17,189 nucleotides of DNA, from the NCBI GenBank assembly GCA_023460055.1, contig JAEWRJ010000100.1:1-17189 (forward strand), written 5' to 3'. Under the pieces are notes generated by a model, which saw only the letters and a program-made list of their open reading frames with translations, was not told where the DNA came from and did not search any database. The number at the start of each line of letters is the position of its first letter. The first letter of the stretch is position 1. The DNA comes from Bacillota bacterium. GTDB taxonomy: Bacteria; Bacillota; Clostridia; Christensenellales; Aristaeellaceae. The translations under genes were made by a program, and so were the position numbers. Positions 1-7,518 of this stretch are shown here, piece after piece.

Positions 1-1305
1 GTCCCACACCTTGCGATTGACGATGTTGCGCTGAGACAGGATGACATTGCCTTCTCCGTCGTTGACCTTGACGATCTCGACTTCGATGTCATCGCCCAGT
101 TCAATATTCTCATCGACCAGATCGGAGCGCTTGATCAGCCCATCGGATTTGTAGCCAATGTTCACGCAGACTTCATCGTCGGTGATCTGGACGACCTTGC
201 CCGTCACGGTCTGACCGTTGCGGATGCGGGTCATGTTGGCGGCTACTTCATCCATAAAGGAGGGAGCGTGCTTGGGAGCTTCCTCCGCCTGGGGCTGCTT
301 GGCCTGCGCCTTGGGCGCGGCTGCTTCGTCAGCTATGGGAGCGGGGGCCTCTGCCGCCTCGGGAACCGGGGTAACTTCAGGCACGTGCGCCTCGGGGGCA
401 GCGGCGGGTGTCTCCTGCACCTGCTCGGTCTGCGGCTCCATGGTCTGATCCATGCGTTCCATGTCGTTCATACTGTCGATAACCTCCTTAAGTGACCAAT
501 CCGGCGTGGACGCTCCGGCAGTCACTCCTATGCGTTGCTGGGAATTTACCTTTAAGTGCGCGGGTAACTCCGCTGCACATTCCACCAAATAAGTGTTCTT
601 ACAATGCTGCCTGCAGGTTTCATAGAGTTTCAGCGTGTTAGCGCTGTTTCTGCCGCCGACGACGACCATATAGTCGACGCTGGCCGCAAGCTCCGCTGCC
701 TCTTTCTGCCGCTGCGCGGTGGCATTGCAGATGGTGTTGTTCACCGTGATCCCCGGGAAACGCTGCCTGATCTTTTCGCTCAGCAGCTCAAAATCCTGGG
801 GAGGGAAGGTGGTCTGCGCCACCAGAAGGGCGCTGTTCGCGTCCTGGGGAAGATCATCGATTTCTTCTTCCCCGCTCAGCACATAGACCTTGCCATGGCA
901 CCAGCCGGATGTTCCGACTACCTCCGGATGCGTGGGATCGCCGATCAGGATGACCGGGGAGCCGTTTTGGCTGAACTGGCTGACTGCCTTATGTAAGTGT
1001 CTCACAAAGGGGCATGTGCAGTCAACAACCCGGGATGCGCTCTGCCTTGCTTTTTCCTCCAAAGCCGGGGTTACGCCGTGGCTTCGTAAAATCAACAAAG
1101 CGCCGCGAGCCTCGTCAGGAGAACTCACAGCTTTTATACCCCATTTTTCCAGCCGGGAAACAACCGCGGGATTATGGATCAATTCGCCCAGGGTATAGCA
1201 GGCAAGCGCAGAATCTCCGGCCTCGCCCGCGGCCTGCATCGTTCGTTCAACTGCTTTTTGAACACCCATACAGAAACCGGCATGTTTTGCGACGATGATG
1301 GGCAA
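1..1305 (-). CDS. ispH: IspH-ribosomal protein S1 fusion (partial, 3' end outside window)
   Basis: Bifunctional protein. The N-terminal part is 4-hydroxy-3-methylbut-2-enyl diphosphate reductase, the [4Fe-4S] enzyme that makes IPP and DMAPP in the last MEP-pathway step. The C-terminal part carries S1 RNA-binding domains. The frame is open for 435 codons to the window edge. IspH spans about residues 1-280, with cluster cysteines C12 (GFCMGV), C98 (CTCP) and C193 (NTICNAT), plus SHGV and THPEVVGT substrate motifs. An Ala/Pro/Glu-rich linker covers about 281-350. The first S1 domain covers about 358-435; further S1 domains are expected outside the window. The start is TTG at 1305, with GGAGGT five bases upstream and the IspH N terminus right after it. 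No ATG gives a full-length IspH. It lies 75 bases after plsC and is probably read from the promoter at 5656-5684. The fusion is known in Clostridia. Whether the S1 part works on the ribosome is not visible here. Confidence 0.93.
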   Translation of the reverse strand, partial: MPIIVAKHAGFCMGVQKAVERTMQAAGEAGDSALACYTLGELIHNPAVVSRLEKWGIKAVSSPDEARGALLILRSHGVTPALEEKARQSASRVVDCTCPFVRHLHKAVSQFSQNGSPVILIGDPTHPEVVGTSGWCHGKVYVLSGEEEIDDLPQDANSALLVAQTTFPPQDFELLSEKIRQRFPGITVNNTICNATAQRQKEAAELAASVDYMVVVGGRNSANTLKLYETCRQHCKNTYLVECAAELPAHLKVNSQQRIGVTAGASTPDWSLKEVIDSMNDMERMDQTMEPQTEQVQETPAAAPEAHVPEVTPVPEAAEAPAPIADEAAAPKAQAKQPQAEEAPKHAPSFMDEVAANMTRIRNGQTVTGKVVQITDDEVCVNIGYKSDGLIKRSDLVDENIELGDDIEVEIVKVNDGEGNVILSQRNIVNRKVWD

Positions 1306-1310
1306 ACAGA

Positions 1311-1316
1311 ACCTCC
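1311..1316 (-). promoter_or_regulatory. Shine-Dalgarno GGAGGT for the TTG start of ispH-S1
   Basis: GGAGGT on the minus strand, five bases before TTG at 1305. It decides the start, because the IspH N-terminal motif follows immediately and no ATG is available near it. Confidence 0.75.
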
Positions 1317-1380
1317 AATCCAATGGATATTATTTGTATTCGACGTTTATCCCGGGTTTCCTGCCTGTCTGGAAAGAAAT

Positions 1381-2046
1381 TTATCTGGTTTTCTGATTTT
1401 TTCGGCCAAGTTCCTTGAACGCGGTGTCGCGGGCTTCCAGCATCACCCGGACAAAGCGCCGGGTCAGCTCGTCCACTGAATCTTTCCCAACGCCTTTGCT
1501 CAGCAGATCATCATAAGGGATGGGGGGGAAGAAGTAGACATGGGTGCGGCGGAAGAAGCGTACCTTGATATGGATATACGCGGGGATGACAGGCACTTTA
1601 TTGCGCAGGGCAATCATGCTCAGCCCGCTTTCAACGCCATTCATGAAATCATCGGGCTTATTGCGCGTGCCCTCAGGGAACAGGCCCAGCACGTCGCCGT
1701 TTTTAAGCACAGTATTGCAGGCACGGATGGCTGCCATATCCGTTGCGTGGCGGGATACCGAGATCATATGCAGCCCTTTGAGAAATGCGCTGAAAAGGCC
1801 GCCCGCGTTCAGCTCCGTTTTGCCCAGGAAATGGATCTGATAGCGATTGAGCGCGATAGCCAGTACCAGAGGATCCAAAAGGCTTGTGTGGTTTGCTACC
1901 AGCATGTAGGGCGCGGTGGGCGCATTGAGGTTTTCTATGTTGTGAAAGCGAAGCGGAAAGAATATGGGGCTGAGCAAAAGCAACAGGCCTCTTGCAAAAC
2001 TGTAAAAGGCCGAATGGGTCTTTCCTTTTGTAGAATCAGATGTCAT
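1381..2046 (-). CDS. plsC: 1-acyl-sn-glycerol-3-phosphate acyltransferase (PlsC family)
   Basis: Acylates lysophosphatidic acid at position 2 to give phosphatidic acid, the precursor of membrane phospholipids, at the inner face of the membrane. The 221-residue product shows the four acyltransferase blocks: the H-x4-D catalytic motif (H53 to D58 in NHTSLLDPL), block II around residues 72-79 (HFLGKTEL), the phosphate-binding FPEGTR at 123-128, and block IV VPVIPAYI at 151-158. A hydrophobic stretch at about 20-33 could lie on the membrane. ATG at 2046 is preferred: it overlaps the cmk stop by 11 bases and has GAGG just upstream, although the spacing is short (3 bases). An in-frame start at 2088 would add 14 residues inside cmk with no family support. 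The cmk-plsC-ispH order is usual in Clostridia. The acyl donor (acyl-ACP or acyl phosphate) cannot be told. Confidence 0.93.
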   Translation of the reverse strand: MTSDSTKGKTHSAFYSFARGLLLLLSPIFFPLRFHNIENLNAPTAPYMLVANHTSLLDPLVLAIALNRYQIHFLGKTELNAGGLFSAFLKGLHMISVSRHATDMAAIRACNTVLKNGDVLGLFPEGTRNKPDDFMNGVESGLSMIALRNKVPVIPAYIHIKVRFFRRTHVYFFPPIPYDDLLSKGVGKDSVDELTRRFVRVMLEARDTAFKELGRKNQKTR

Positions 2047-2722
2047 ATGCCTCTTTGACGATGGCCAGTATGGCCTCGACAGATTCATTATAGTCCAGAT
2101 TGCTGGTATCCAGCATCACAGCATCCTCTGCCTGCCGCAGCGGATCGGCCGCGCGCTCCCTGTCCTGCTTGTCGCGGGCAATGAGCTCGCTGAGCACCTC
2201 CTCAAAGCTGACAGAAGTGCCTTTGGACGTCAGCTGCTTATGGCGGCGCAGGGCGCGCACCTCGGGGGAGGCGCTTAAGAAGATCTTGGCGCGGGCGTCC
2301 GGCAGCACCACAGTGCCGATATCGCGGCCGTCAACGATCATGCTCATATTCCTTGCCAGTTCCTGCTGGCGGGTGACCAGATACTTGCGCACCGCGGGAT
2401 AGCGTGATACGGCGGAGGCCGCGCTGCCTGCTTCCTGTGACCGGATGTCTTCATCGACGGGGCTGCCGTTTAACAGGGTCTGCTGACGGCCTTTGTCAAA
2501 ACGAATATCCACCAGGGCACCGCCCTGGGCCAGCATGCGGCATACCGGCTCTTCTTCCCTGGGATCAATGCCCTGCCTGATGGCGGCCAGGCCGATGGCG
2601 CGGTACATCGCACCTGTATCAAGATGCAGGATATCCAGGCGTCTGGCCACTTCATCAGCCAGGCTGGACTTGCCGGCGCTGACCGGCCCGTCCAGCGCGA
2701 TTAAAACAGGTTCTTTTGTCAA
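2036..2722 (-). CDS. cmk: Cytidylate kinase
   Basis: Phosphorylates CMP and dCMP to the diphosphates with ATP, recycling CMP released by phospholipid and wall-polymer synthesis. The 228-residue length is standard. The P-loop is at residues 12-20 (GPVSAGKSS). LDTGAMYRA is the nucleotide-monophosphate-binding segment, DGRDIGTVVLPDA is the typical central motif, and a lid region rich in Arg and Asp follows (IARDKQDRER). The start is TTG at 2722, with AAGGAG six bases upstream; the P-loop distance from the N terminus fits other Cmk proteins. It starts 10 bases after the stop of the peptidoglycan-binding protein gene, and its Shine-Dalgarno overlaps that stop codon, so the two are probably translationally linked. 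Its 3' end overlaps plsC. Confidence 0.96.
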   Translation of the reverse strand: MTKEPVLIALDGPVSAGKSSLADEVARRLDILHLDTGAMYRAIGLAAIRQGIDPREEEPVCRMLAQGGALVDIRFDKGRQQTLLNGSPVDEDIRSQEAGSAASAVSRYPAVRKYLVTRQQELARNMSMIVDGRDIGTVVLPDARAKIFLSASPEVRALRRHKQLTSKGTSVSFEEVLSELIARDKQDRERAADPLRQAEDAVMLDTSNLDYNESVEAILAIVKEAYDI

Positions 2723-2728
2723 GGGAGG

Positions 2729-2734
2729 CTCCTT
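2729..2734 (-). promoter_or_regulatory. Shine-Dalgarno AAGGAG for the TTG start of cmk
   Basis: AAGGAG lies six bases before TTG 2722 and shares two bases with the TAA stop (2733-2735) of the upstream gene. This supports both the TTG start and coupling of the two genes. Confidence 0.75.
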
Positions 2735-5621
2735 ATTTTGCCATCGATTGGGTGAGGTCCCAGCCCTTCAGGATGCTTTGCTGATGTGATACGGCATAGG
2801 GGCCGACTGCCTCCGCGTCCTTCATGGCGCGCGGGAAGTGGATGCAAATATGGCCGGTCAGGCCGTTGTTTGAATTATGATCCACCTCATGGCCGTGGCT
2901 GTGGGTGGAGCCCATGTAGACGCGGCCGTCAGAGAATATGATCCACACCGGACGAGGTGTCCAGTTATTATAACCCAAAGCCTTCTCCATGATCTGGGTA
3001 TCCTGTTTCGTCGGCGGTTCGCCGTCGGCGTGCTTGCCCAGGCTGAAGACGGTGACATTGTAATGCGCGCCTGTCATGAAGTCGTAGATGATCACGTTGG
3101 GCATGCTGCGAAGGCGGGCCTTAACTTCGCCCTCCCAGTTGCCCAGGCGCACTTCCGAGGCTCGCGGCGCGGTGAAGGTCGGGAACGACGGCGTGGCGGG
3201 CTCAGATGGTTTGGGATCATTGAGGCCTGTGGCGGCGATAGCCTTGGGGTCTGACAGCTTAGCCAGCGTCAGCTTGCCGGCGATGCCGTCTGACTGCAGC
3301 TTGTTTTTGGTTTGGAAAGCCTGCAGCGCCAGGAAGGTGCCGGGTCCGAAGATGCCATCCGCGCCGCCGGTCAGGTATTTCAACTCGATCAGACGCTGCT
3401 GCATGCTCCGCACGCCGCTTCCGCTGTCGCCGATACGCAGCGAGGTTGTCTGAGCGCCGCTGTCCTCCTCCTTGCCGGGATCCGCGGCAGTGCCTTGATT
3501 GGCGTTGGGATTGGATCCGTACAGCACATTATACGTTGCGGAGCCTGCGACGCCGTCCGCTTTGAGACCGTTTTTGCGCTGGAAGGCGGTGAGTGCCTGC
3601 GCGGTCTGTGTACCAAAGATACCGTCGGCCTTTCCCTTTAAATAGTTGAGAGAAACCAGGCGGGTCTGCAATGTGACGACTTCGGCGCCGACAGAGCCGA
3701 TGCGCAGCACCTCCTGCAAGGGGCCGGGGCTGGGCAGGCCGGCATCCGCGCCGGCAGGTACAGCGGTTTGTGAGTAGAGAGCCTGCTGAGTCGCGTAATC
3801 GGCGATGCCATTAACCAGCAGGCTGTTGCGCATCTGGAAAGCCTTCACGGCCGCTTCGGTTTTTGAGCCGAAATCTCCGTCGGGGGCGGTCTGGTCATAG
3901 CCCAGAGAGACCAGACGGGTTTGCAGCTGGGTGACAGCCACGCCTTTCGTGCCTTTTTTGAGGGTGACATAGCTGGGAGGAGCGGTTACTTCGGGACTGC
4001 CGGGCTGCGGCGTAGGCTGGGTCACAATGCCCAGCGCGGTATTGATCGCAAGCAGTGTAAACGCGTCTGTTTTACCCGTCTGCTTGATGCTGTGGGCTTT
4101 TTGGAAAGCCTTGACGGCGTTGCTTGTTTTCAGGGTGTATTCGCTGGTGGGCGTGCCGGTATAGTGGCCCAGGTCGATCAGGCCGCGGTTAAGCTGCATC
4201 ACGGCGTCGCCTACATCGCCCTGCTGCATGGGGAAGCCGGGGATCGGCGGGAGCAGCTTGAGGTAGACGAGCTTGCCGCCCGCGTTGCGCGGGCGTTTCT
4301 CATAGATCAGCTGCTGGATCTCGGGGGAGGCCACACCGGTGGCCCGCAGGCTGTTCTTCTCCTGAAAAGCCTTCATGGCGGACAGCGTGCCGGCTGCGAA
4401 TACGCCGTCGACGGTGCTTTTGTAGTATCCAAGCTCAGTCAAAGCCTGCTGGAGCGCGCGTACCTTATCACCGTTTGAACCGATGCCCAGGGTCTCATAG
4501 TTTTGCCGTGCAAGAGAGTCGATCTGCAGGGTTTTGCCGGAGAGATACTGCTCAGGCACGCTGATATAGTCGCTCATGGCCCAGCCTGTATACTTGCCGT
4601 AGCTCACCTTCAAAAAATTATCTTTGGTTTCCAGCACGGTGATGGAAGCGCCGGAGGGAATGGTCAGGATGCGGGTGGTGCCTGTGCCGGCACCCTTGCG
4701 CAGATTGACCGACGCGGTGGCGATGGTCTGATAGGGATAGGTGGCCTCGCCCTGTCCTTCCTGGAAGGGGGGCATCTGCGTGGGTTCAGGATTTGAAGAG
4801 GGAGGCGTCGCGGGAACAAAAGAGGTGCCCGCCAAGGCCTGCATGGTCTCATTGCCGGCTTTTCCATCAACCTTCAGCTTGGCAGAGCGCTGGAAATCGC
4901 GCACGGCGTTCTCGGTGCCTTTGCCAAAGACGCCGTCAACGGTGCCCTTGTAGAAGCCCTTGTCCTTCAGCTTTTGTTGCAGGTCAGAGATTAAATCGCC
5001 GCGGTCGCCGGGACGCAGGATCTGTCCCGCTATGGCAGGCAGGGTGCGGACATCGGTGGCCTTGCCAGCAGCGTTGAGCGGTGTGCCCTCAAACAGCCTT
5101 TCCTGGCTGACAGGATCCGCGACGCCGTTGACAGGCAGCTTGTTTTTTTCCTGGTAGGCGCTTACGGAGCTTTCGGTTGCTTTGCCGTATTTGCCGTCAA
5201 TGGTTCCCTTGTGGAAGTTCAGCTCCTGCAGGCCCTGCTGCAGGGCGCGAACGGCCGGACCCTCGCTGCCCAGATTCAGGGCGGGGTATTTCAGGATCTG
5301 GGCTTGCGTGGCGGTCAGCGGGGCCGCGGCAAGCGATGTAACGGGCGTCAGCGATACAGCGCGCTGGAGGATATATCCCAGCTTGCCTTCATACTGGGCG
5401 ATATAGAAACTGCCGTCAACACCCGAAACGATGACGGAAGCGCCTGCCGGGACTGTGACCAGGCCGGTGGACGTGGCTGAGGAACTTTCGCGCAGAAGCT
5501 GGTTCTCAGTCAAATAGCCGGTGAAGGGGAAGGCAGCCGCTGCAGTTCCAGGCATCGCCCCCACCAGGAGCGCGGCGCACAGGATCCACGCGGCCAAACG
5601 CCTTGAATTTGTCTTTATCAT
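2733..5621 (-). CDS. Secreted multi-domain peptidoglycan-binding protein with unassigned C-terminal domain
   Basis: A 962-residue exported protein probably bound to the cell wall. A signal peptide occupies residues 1-30 (basic start, hydrophobic core, TAAAA near the cleavage site). An SH3-like domain follows (about 33-90), then two PG_binding_1 units (113-178, 202-265), a second SH3-like domain (about 292-355) and five more units (376-440, 465-528, 553-617, 638-702, 727-790). Most units keep the pattern V-x-x-LQ-x-x-L, DG-x-FG and A-x-x-FQ; the fourth has lost DG-x-FG. Pro/Ser/Thr-rich linkers separate several units. Residues 820-955 form a separate domain with H907, H909, H911, H915 and G-H924-I-C926-I-H928. 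That recalls an L,D-transpeptidase His-Cys site, but I cannot assign it. ATG 5621 has GGAGG seven bases upstream and begins the signal peptide; an open frame to 5708 crosses the promoter and is not used. It leads the operon with cmk. Confidence 0.9.
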   Translation of the reverse strand: MIKTNSRRLAAWILCAALLVGAMPGTAAAAFPFTGYLTENQLLRESSSATSTGLVTVPAGASVIVSGVDGSFYIAQYEGKLGYILQRAVSLTPVTSLAAAPLTATQAQILKYPALNLGSEGPAVRALQQGLQELNFHKGTIDGKYGKATESSVSAYQEKNKLPVNGVADPVSQERLFEGTPLNAAGKATDVRTLPAIAGQILRPGDRGDLISDLQQKLKDKGFYKGTVDGVFGKGTENAVRDFQRSAKLKVDGKAGNETMQALAGTSFVPATPPSSNPEPTQMPPFQEGQGEATYPYQTIATASVNLRKGAGTGTTRILTIPSGASITVLETKDNFLKVSYGKYTGWAMSDYISVPEQYLSGKTLQIDSLARQNYETLGIGSNGDKVRALQQALTELGYYKSTVDGVFAAGTLSAMKAFQEKNSLRATGVASPEIQQLIYEKRPRNAGGKLVYLKLLPPIPGFPMQQGDVGDAVMQLNRGLIDLGHYTGTPTSEYTLKTSNAVKAFQKAHSIKQTGKTDAFTLLAINTALGIVTQPTPQPGSPEVTAPPSYVTLKKGTKGVAVTQLQTRLVSLGYDQTAPDGDFGSKTEAAVKAFQMRNSLLVNGIADYATQQALYSQTAVPAGADAGLPSPGPLQEVLRIGSVGAEVVTLQTRLVSLNYLKGKADGIFGTQTAQALTAFQRKNGLKADGVAGSATYNVLYGSNPNANQGTAADPGKEEDSGAQTTSLRIGDSGSGVRSMQQRLIELKYLTGGADGIFGPGTFLALQAFQTKNKLQSDGIAGKLTLAKLSDPKAIAATGLNDPKPSEPATPSFPTFTAPRASEVRLGNWEGEVKARLRSMPNVIIYDFMTGAHYNVTVFSLGKHADGEPPTKQDTQIMEKALGYNNWTPRPVWIIFSDGRVYMGSTHSHGHEVDHNSNNGLTGHICIHFPRAMKDAEAVGPYAVSHQQSILKGWDLTQSMAK

Positions 5622-5628
5622 GAAAAAA

Positions 5629-5636
5629 CCTCCACC
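5629..5636 (-). promoter_or_regulatory. Shine-Dalgarno GGTGGAGG of the peptidoglycan-binding protein
   Basis: GGAGG ends seven bases before ATG 5621. It fixes the start at the signal peptide methionine and excludes the 29 upstream in-frame codons, which contain the promoter. Confidence 0.75.
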
Positions 5637-5655
5637 TTGTGTATTCATATAGGTC

Positions 5656-5684
5656 ATTCTATGCCCAAACGCTTGCAGTGTCAA
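5656..5684 (-). promoter_or_regulatory. Sigma-A type promoter for the peptidoglycan-binding protein-cmk-plsC-ispH operon
   Basis: The minus strand shows TTGACA (5679-5684), a 17-base spacer and TAGAAT (5656-5661): eleven of twelve consensus bases with ideal spacing. Transcription should begin near 5649, giving a leader of about 28 bases that holds the Shine-Dalgarno. It lies in the 110-base gap after the GH13 gene. No hairpin with a T run is visible in that gap, so read-through from the upstream operon is possible. Confidence 0.8.
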
Positions 5685-5698
5685 GAAAATCAAGGCAA

Positions 5699-5734
5699 TT
5701 TGTAACAATTATGTAAGGTGTTTTGTAACAATTA
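5699..5734. promoter_or_regulatory. TGTAA repeat cluster, possible WalR-like or other operator upstream of the 5656-5684 promoter
   Basis: Two identical 13-base copies, TTTGTAACAATTA, lie at 5699-5711 and 5722-5734 on the plus strand, starting 23 bases apart. Between them is TGTAAG at 5712-5717. The hexamers TGTAAC (5701), TGTAAG (5712) and TGTAAC (5724) start 11 and 12 bases apart. The WalR box of Firmicutes is TGTWAH-N5-TGTWAH; the first pair matches in spacing but ends in G in its second half. The cluster begins 15 bases beyond the -35 box, and its far end covers the stop codon of the GH13 gene. The second copy can also be read as the inverted repeat TGTAA-TTG-TTACA. Regulator identity is inferred. 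Confidence 0.4.
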
Positions 5735-7507
5735 CAGCTGTACGGTATCCCGCGTGACGCGGATCAGGCAGGGACGGTCCTTGATCTCATCGCCGAACGC
5801 GTCGCGCCCGCGCTCATCCAGCCCTCTGTAGATCAAGACCGTATGCTTGCCCTCATAAGCGATATCAAATGTACCCGTCTGCATCACGGGATGATTGTTG
5901 CGCTGCCGGAAGGTCTCCTTAACAAAAGCTGTCAGATCCCGGTCTTCCAGGCCCCAGGGGAAAGGTCCGCGGTTATAGGGATCGTTGGCCCCCTCCATGC
6001 CGGCCTCGTCGCCGTAATAAAGCGAGGGCATGCCGGGCAGAGCGGCGACCAGCCGCAGCATGTTCTTGAACCGCTCCGTTGCCAGCGCCTTCAGATCGGG
6101 GGCAAGAACCTGCTTCCCCCGCTCCTGGGGAGGCATATTGGCGTACTCCTGCTTGGCCAGCAGGTTCAGGATACGTACCCGGTCGTGGCTGCCCATCAGG
6201 TTCATCAGCGAGTAAAAAAAGACTTTAGGGTAATTTTCCTCCAGGCTGCGGATCAAACGCACCAGCTGCTCTGCGTCGCATTCATGCGTGAAAAAGCGGA
6301 TCAGCACATTGCGCAGCGGGTAATTCATCACCGAGTCGAGCGTATCACCCAGGCAGTAGCTGCGCATATGCCCGTAGGCCATCTTGTTGCTGGCATCTTC
6401 CCACACCTCGCCCAGAAGCGCGGCGTCCGGATCCTGAGCTCTGGCTGACTTTCGCATCTCCCTCAGAAAGCTCATCGGCAGCTCATCAGCCACATCCAAC
6501 CGCCAGCCGCAGGCCCCCTTGCCGATCCAGTTTCTGACGACGCCCCGTTCTCCCAGTATAAACTCGCGGTAACCCGGGATGTCCTTATTGACCTCCGGCA
6601 GGGTGTCAATGTTCCACCAGCAGGCATATTTGTCCGGATACTCGGTAAAGCGGTACCAGGGGTAGTAAGGGCTGTGCTTGCTCTGGTAGGCCCCCTTGCC
6701 GGGGTAGCGTCCGTAGCGGTTGAAATAGATGCTGTCGTCGCCTGTATGGCTGAATACGCCGTCGAGCATCACTCGGATCCCCATGTCCCCTGCTTCTTTG
6801 CATAAGCGTTTGAAATCGTCTTCCGTCCCGAGGATCGGGTCGATGGATTTATAGTCCCCTGTGTCGTAGCGGTGATTGTGCCTGGCTTTGAAGATGGGGT
6901 TAAGGTAGAGGATGGAGACGCCCAGATCCTTCAGGTAGGGCAGCTTCAGGCGGATGCCCTCCAGGTTGCCGCCGAAGAAATCGCGCGCCGGGTTGCTGCC
7001 GTGCTTGCCGTCCCCGTAAGGGAAGGGCAGGACATACCAGTCCTTTTGCACAACCACATCATCCCGGTCTGTCTCGGGCAGCCTGGACCTGTGAAAACGG
7101 TCGGGAAAAATCTGATACATGATGCCCCGGCGAAGGTACCCGGGCGTGTCATAGTCAGGCGCGTACACCGTGATCTGGTAGGAGGGCGGGAGATTCAGGT
7201 AGACGGTGCCTTCTCCGCCCAGGCGGTCGTTCGCGTTGCCGTAGAACATGCGGCGTCCGCGCTCATCATCCGCGTAAAAATCGTACCAGAGTATCTGAGG
7301 CTCATGGCCCGCCACAATAAAGGCCTCCCAGCGGCCAAGGCCGCAGGGCTGCATGGGATAGAAGTGTTCGCCGCCGTTCCAGGTACGCAGGATGACCCTT
7401 TGCGGTTTGCCTGACACGGTGAGCGCCAGGCGGATACGCGTGCCGCAGGGCACCGCGCCAAGCGGGTGCCGGGAGGCCGGGTCCTGTGAGTTGTGATATA
7501 GTTCCAT
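5732..7507 (-). CDS. GH13 alpha-glucan hydrolase (neopullulanase/cyclomaltodextrinase-like)
   Basis: A 591-residue enzyme with no signal peptide, expected to cut alpha-1,4 (and possibly alpha-1,6) bonds of maltodextrins or cyclodextrins in the cytoplasm. An N-terminal beta domain of about 120 residues resembles CBM34. The catalytic barrel starts near YQIFPDRF (about residue 130). Conserved regions are visible: DGVFSHTG (region I, about 247), GWRLDVADE with nucleophile D338, GEVWE with acid/base E367, and GSHDR with D442. Region I has Ser where many family members have Asn. YYGDEAGMEG, late in the barrel, is also typical. ATG 7507 has GAGG five bases upstream and lies 11 bases after the permease stop; an open frame to 7582 would overlap the permease. 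It is the last gene of the comEB operon. Exact substrate cannot be read from sequence; placement next to metal transport genes gives no hint. Confidence 0.92.
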   Translation of the reverse strand: MELYHNSQDPASRHPLGAVPCGTRIRLALTVSGKPQRVILRTWNGGEHFYPMQPCGLGRWEAFIVAGHEPQILWYDFYADDERGRRMFYGNANDRLGGEGTVYLNLPPSYQITVYAPDYDTPGYLRRGIMYQIFPDRFHRSRLPETDRDDVVVQKDWYVLPFPYGDGKHGSNPARDFFGGNLEGIRLKLPYLKDLGVSILYLNPIFKARHNHRYDTGDYKSIDPILGTEDDFKRLCKEAGDMGIRVMLDGVFSHTGDDSIYFNRYGRYPGKGAYQSKHSPYYPWYRFTEYPDKYACWWNIDTLPEVNKDIPGYREFILGERGVVRNWIGKGACGWRLDVADELPMSFLREMRKSARAQDPDAALLGEVWEDASNKMAYGHMRSYCLGDTLDSVMNYPLRNVLIRFFTHECDAEQLVRLIRSLEENYPKVFFYSLMNLMGSHDRVRILNLLAKQEYANMPPQERGKQVLAPDLKALATERFKNMLRLVAALPGMPSLYYGDEAGMEGANDPYNRGPFPWGLEDRDLTAFVKETFRQRNNHPVMQTGTFDIAYEGKHTVLIYRGLDERGRDAFGDEIKDRPCLIRVTRDTVQL

Positions 7508-7518
7508 TAAAACCTCGG

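Noticed and set aside
1306..1380. Promoter in the 75-base gap before ispH-S1
   Set aside because: The best pair, TTTCCA and GATAAA with an 18-base spacer, matches only four of six bases in each hexamer. There may be a weak promoter, but I cannot support it.
5622..5708. Upstream extension of the peptidoglycan-binding protein to 5708
   Set aside because: The 29 extra codons cover the promoter and the TGTAA repeats and would bury the signal peptide. The Shine-Dalgarno points to ATG 5621.
5622..5731. Intrinsic terminator after the GH13 gene
   Set aside because: The TGTAA-TTG-TTACA inverted repeat is short, AT-rich and lacks a following T run, so it fits an operator better than a terminator.
6740..6770. 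Asn-to-Ser change in GH13 region I as an inactivating mutation
   Set aside because: The catalytic D338, E367 and D442 are all present, and to my recollection DGVFSHTG occurs in other clostridial members, so the enzyme is probably active.
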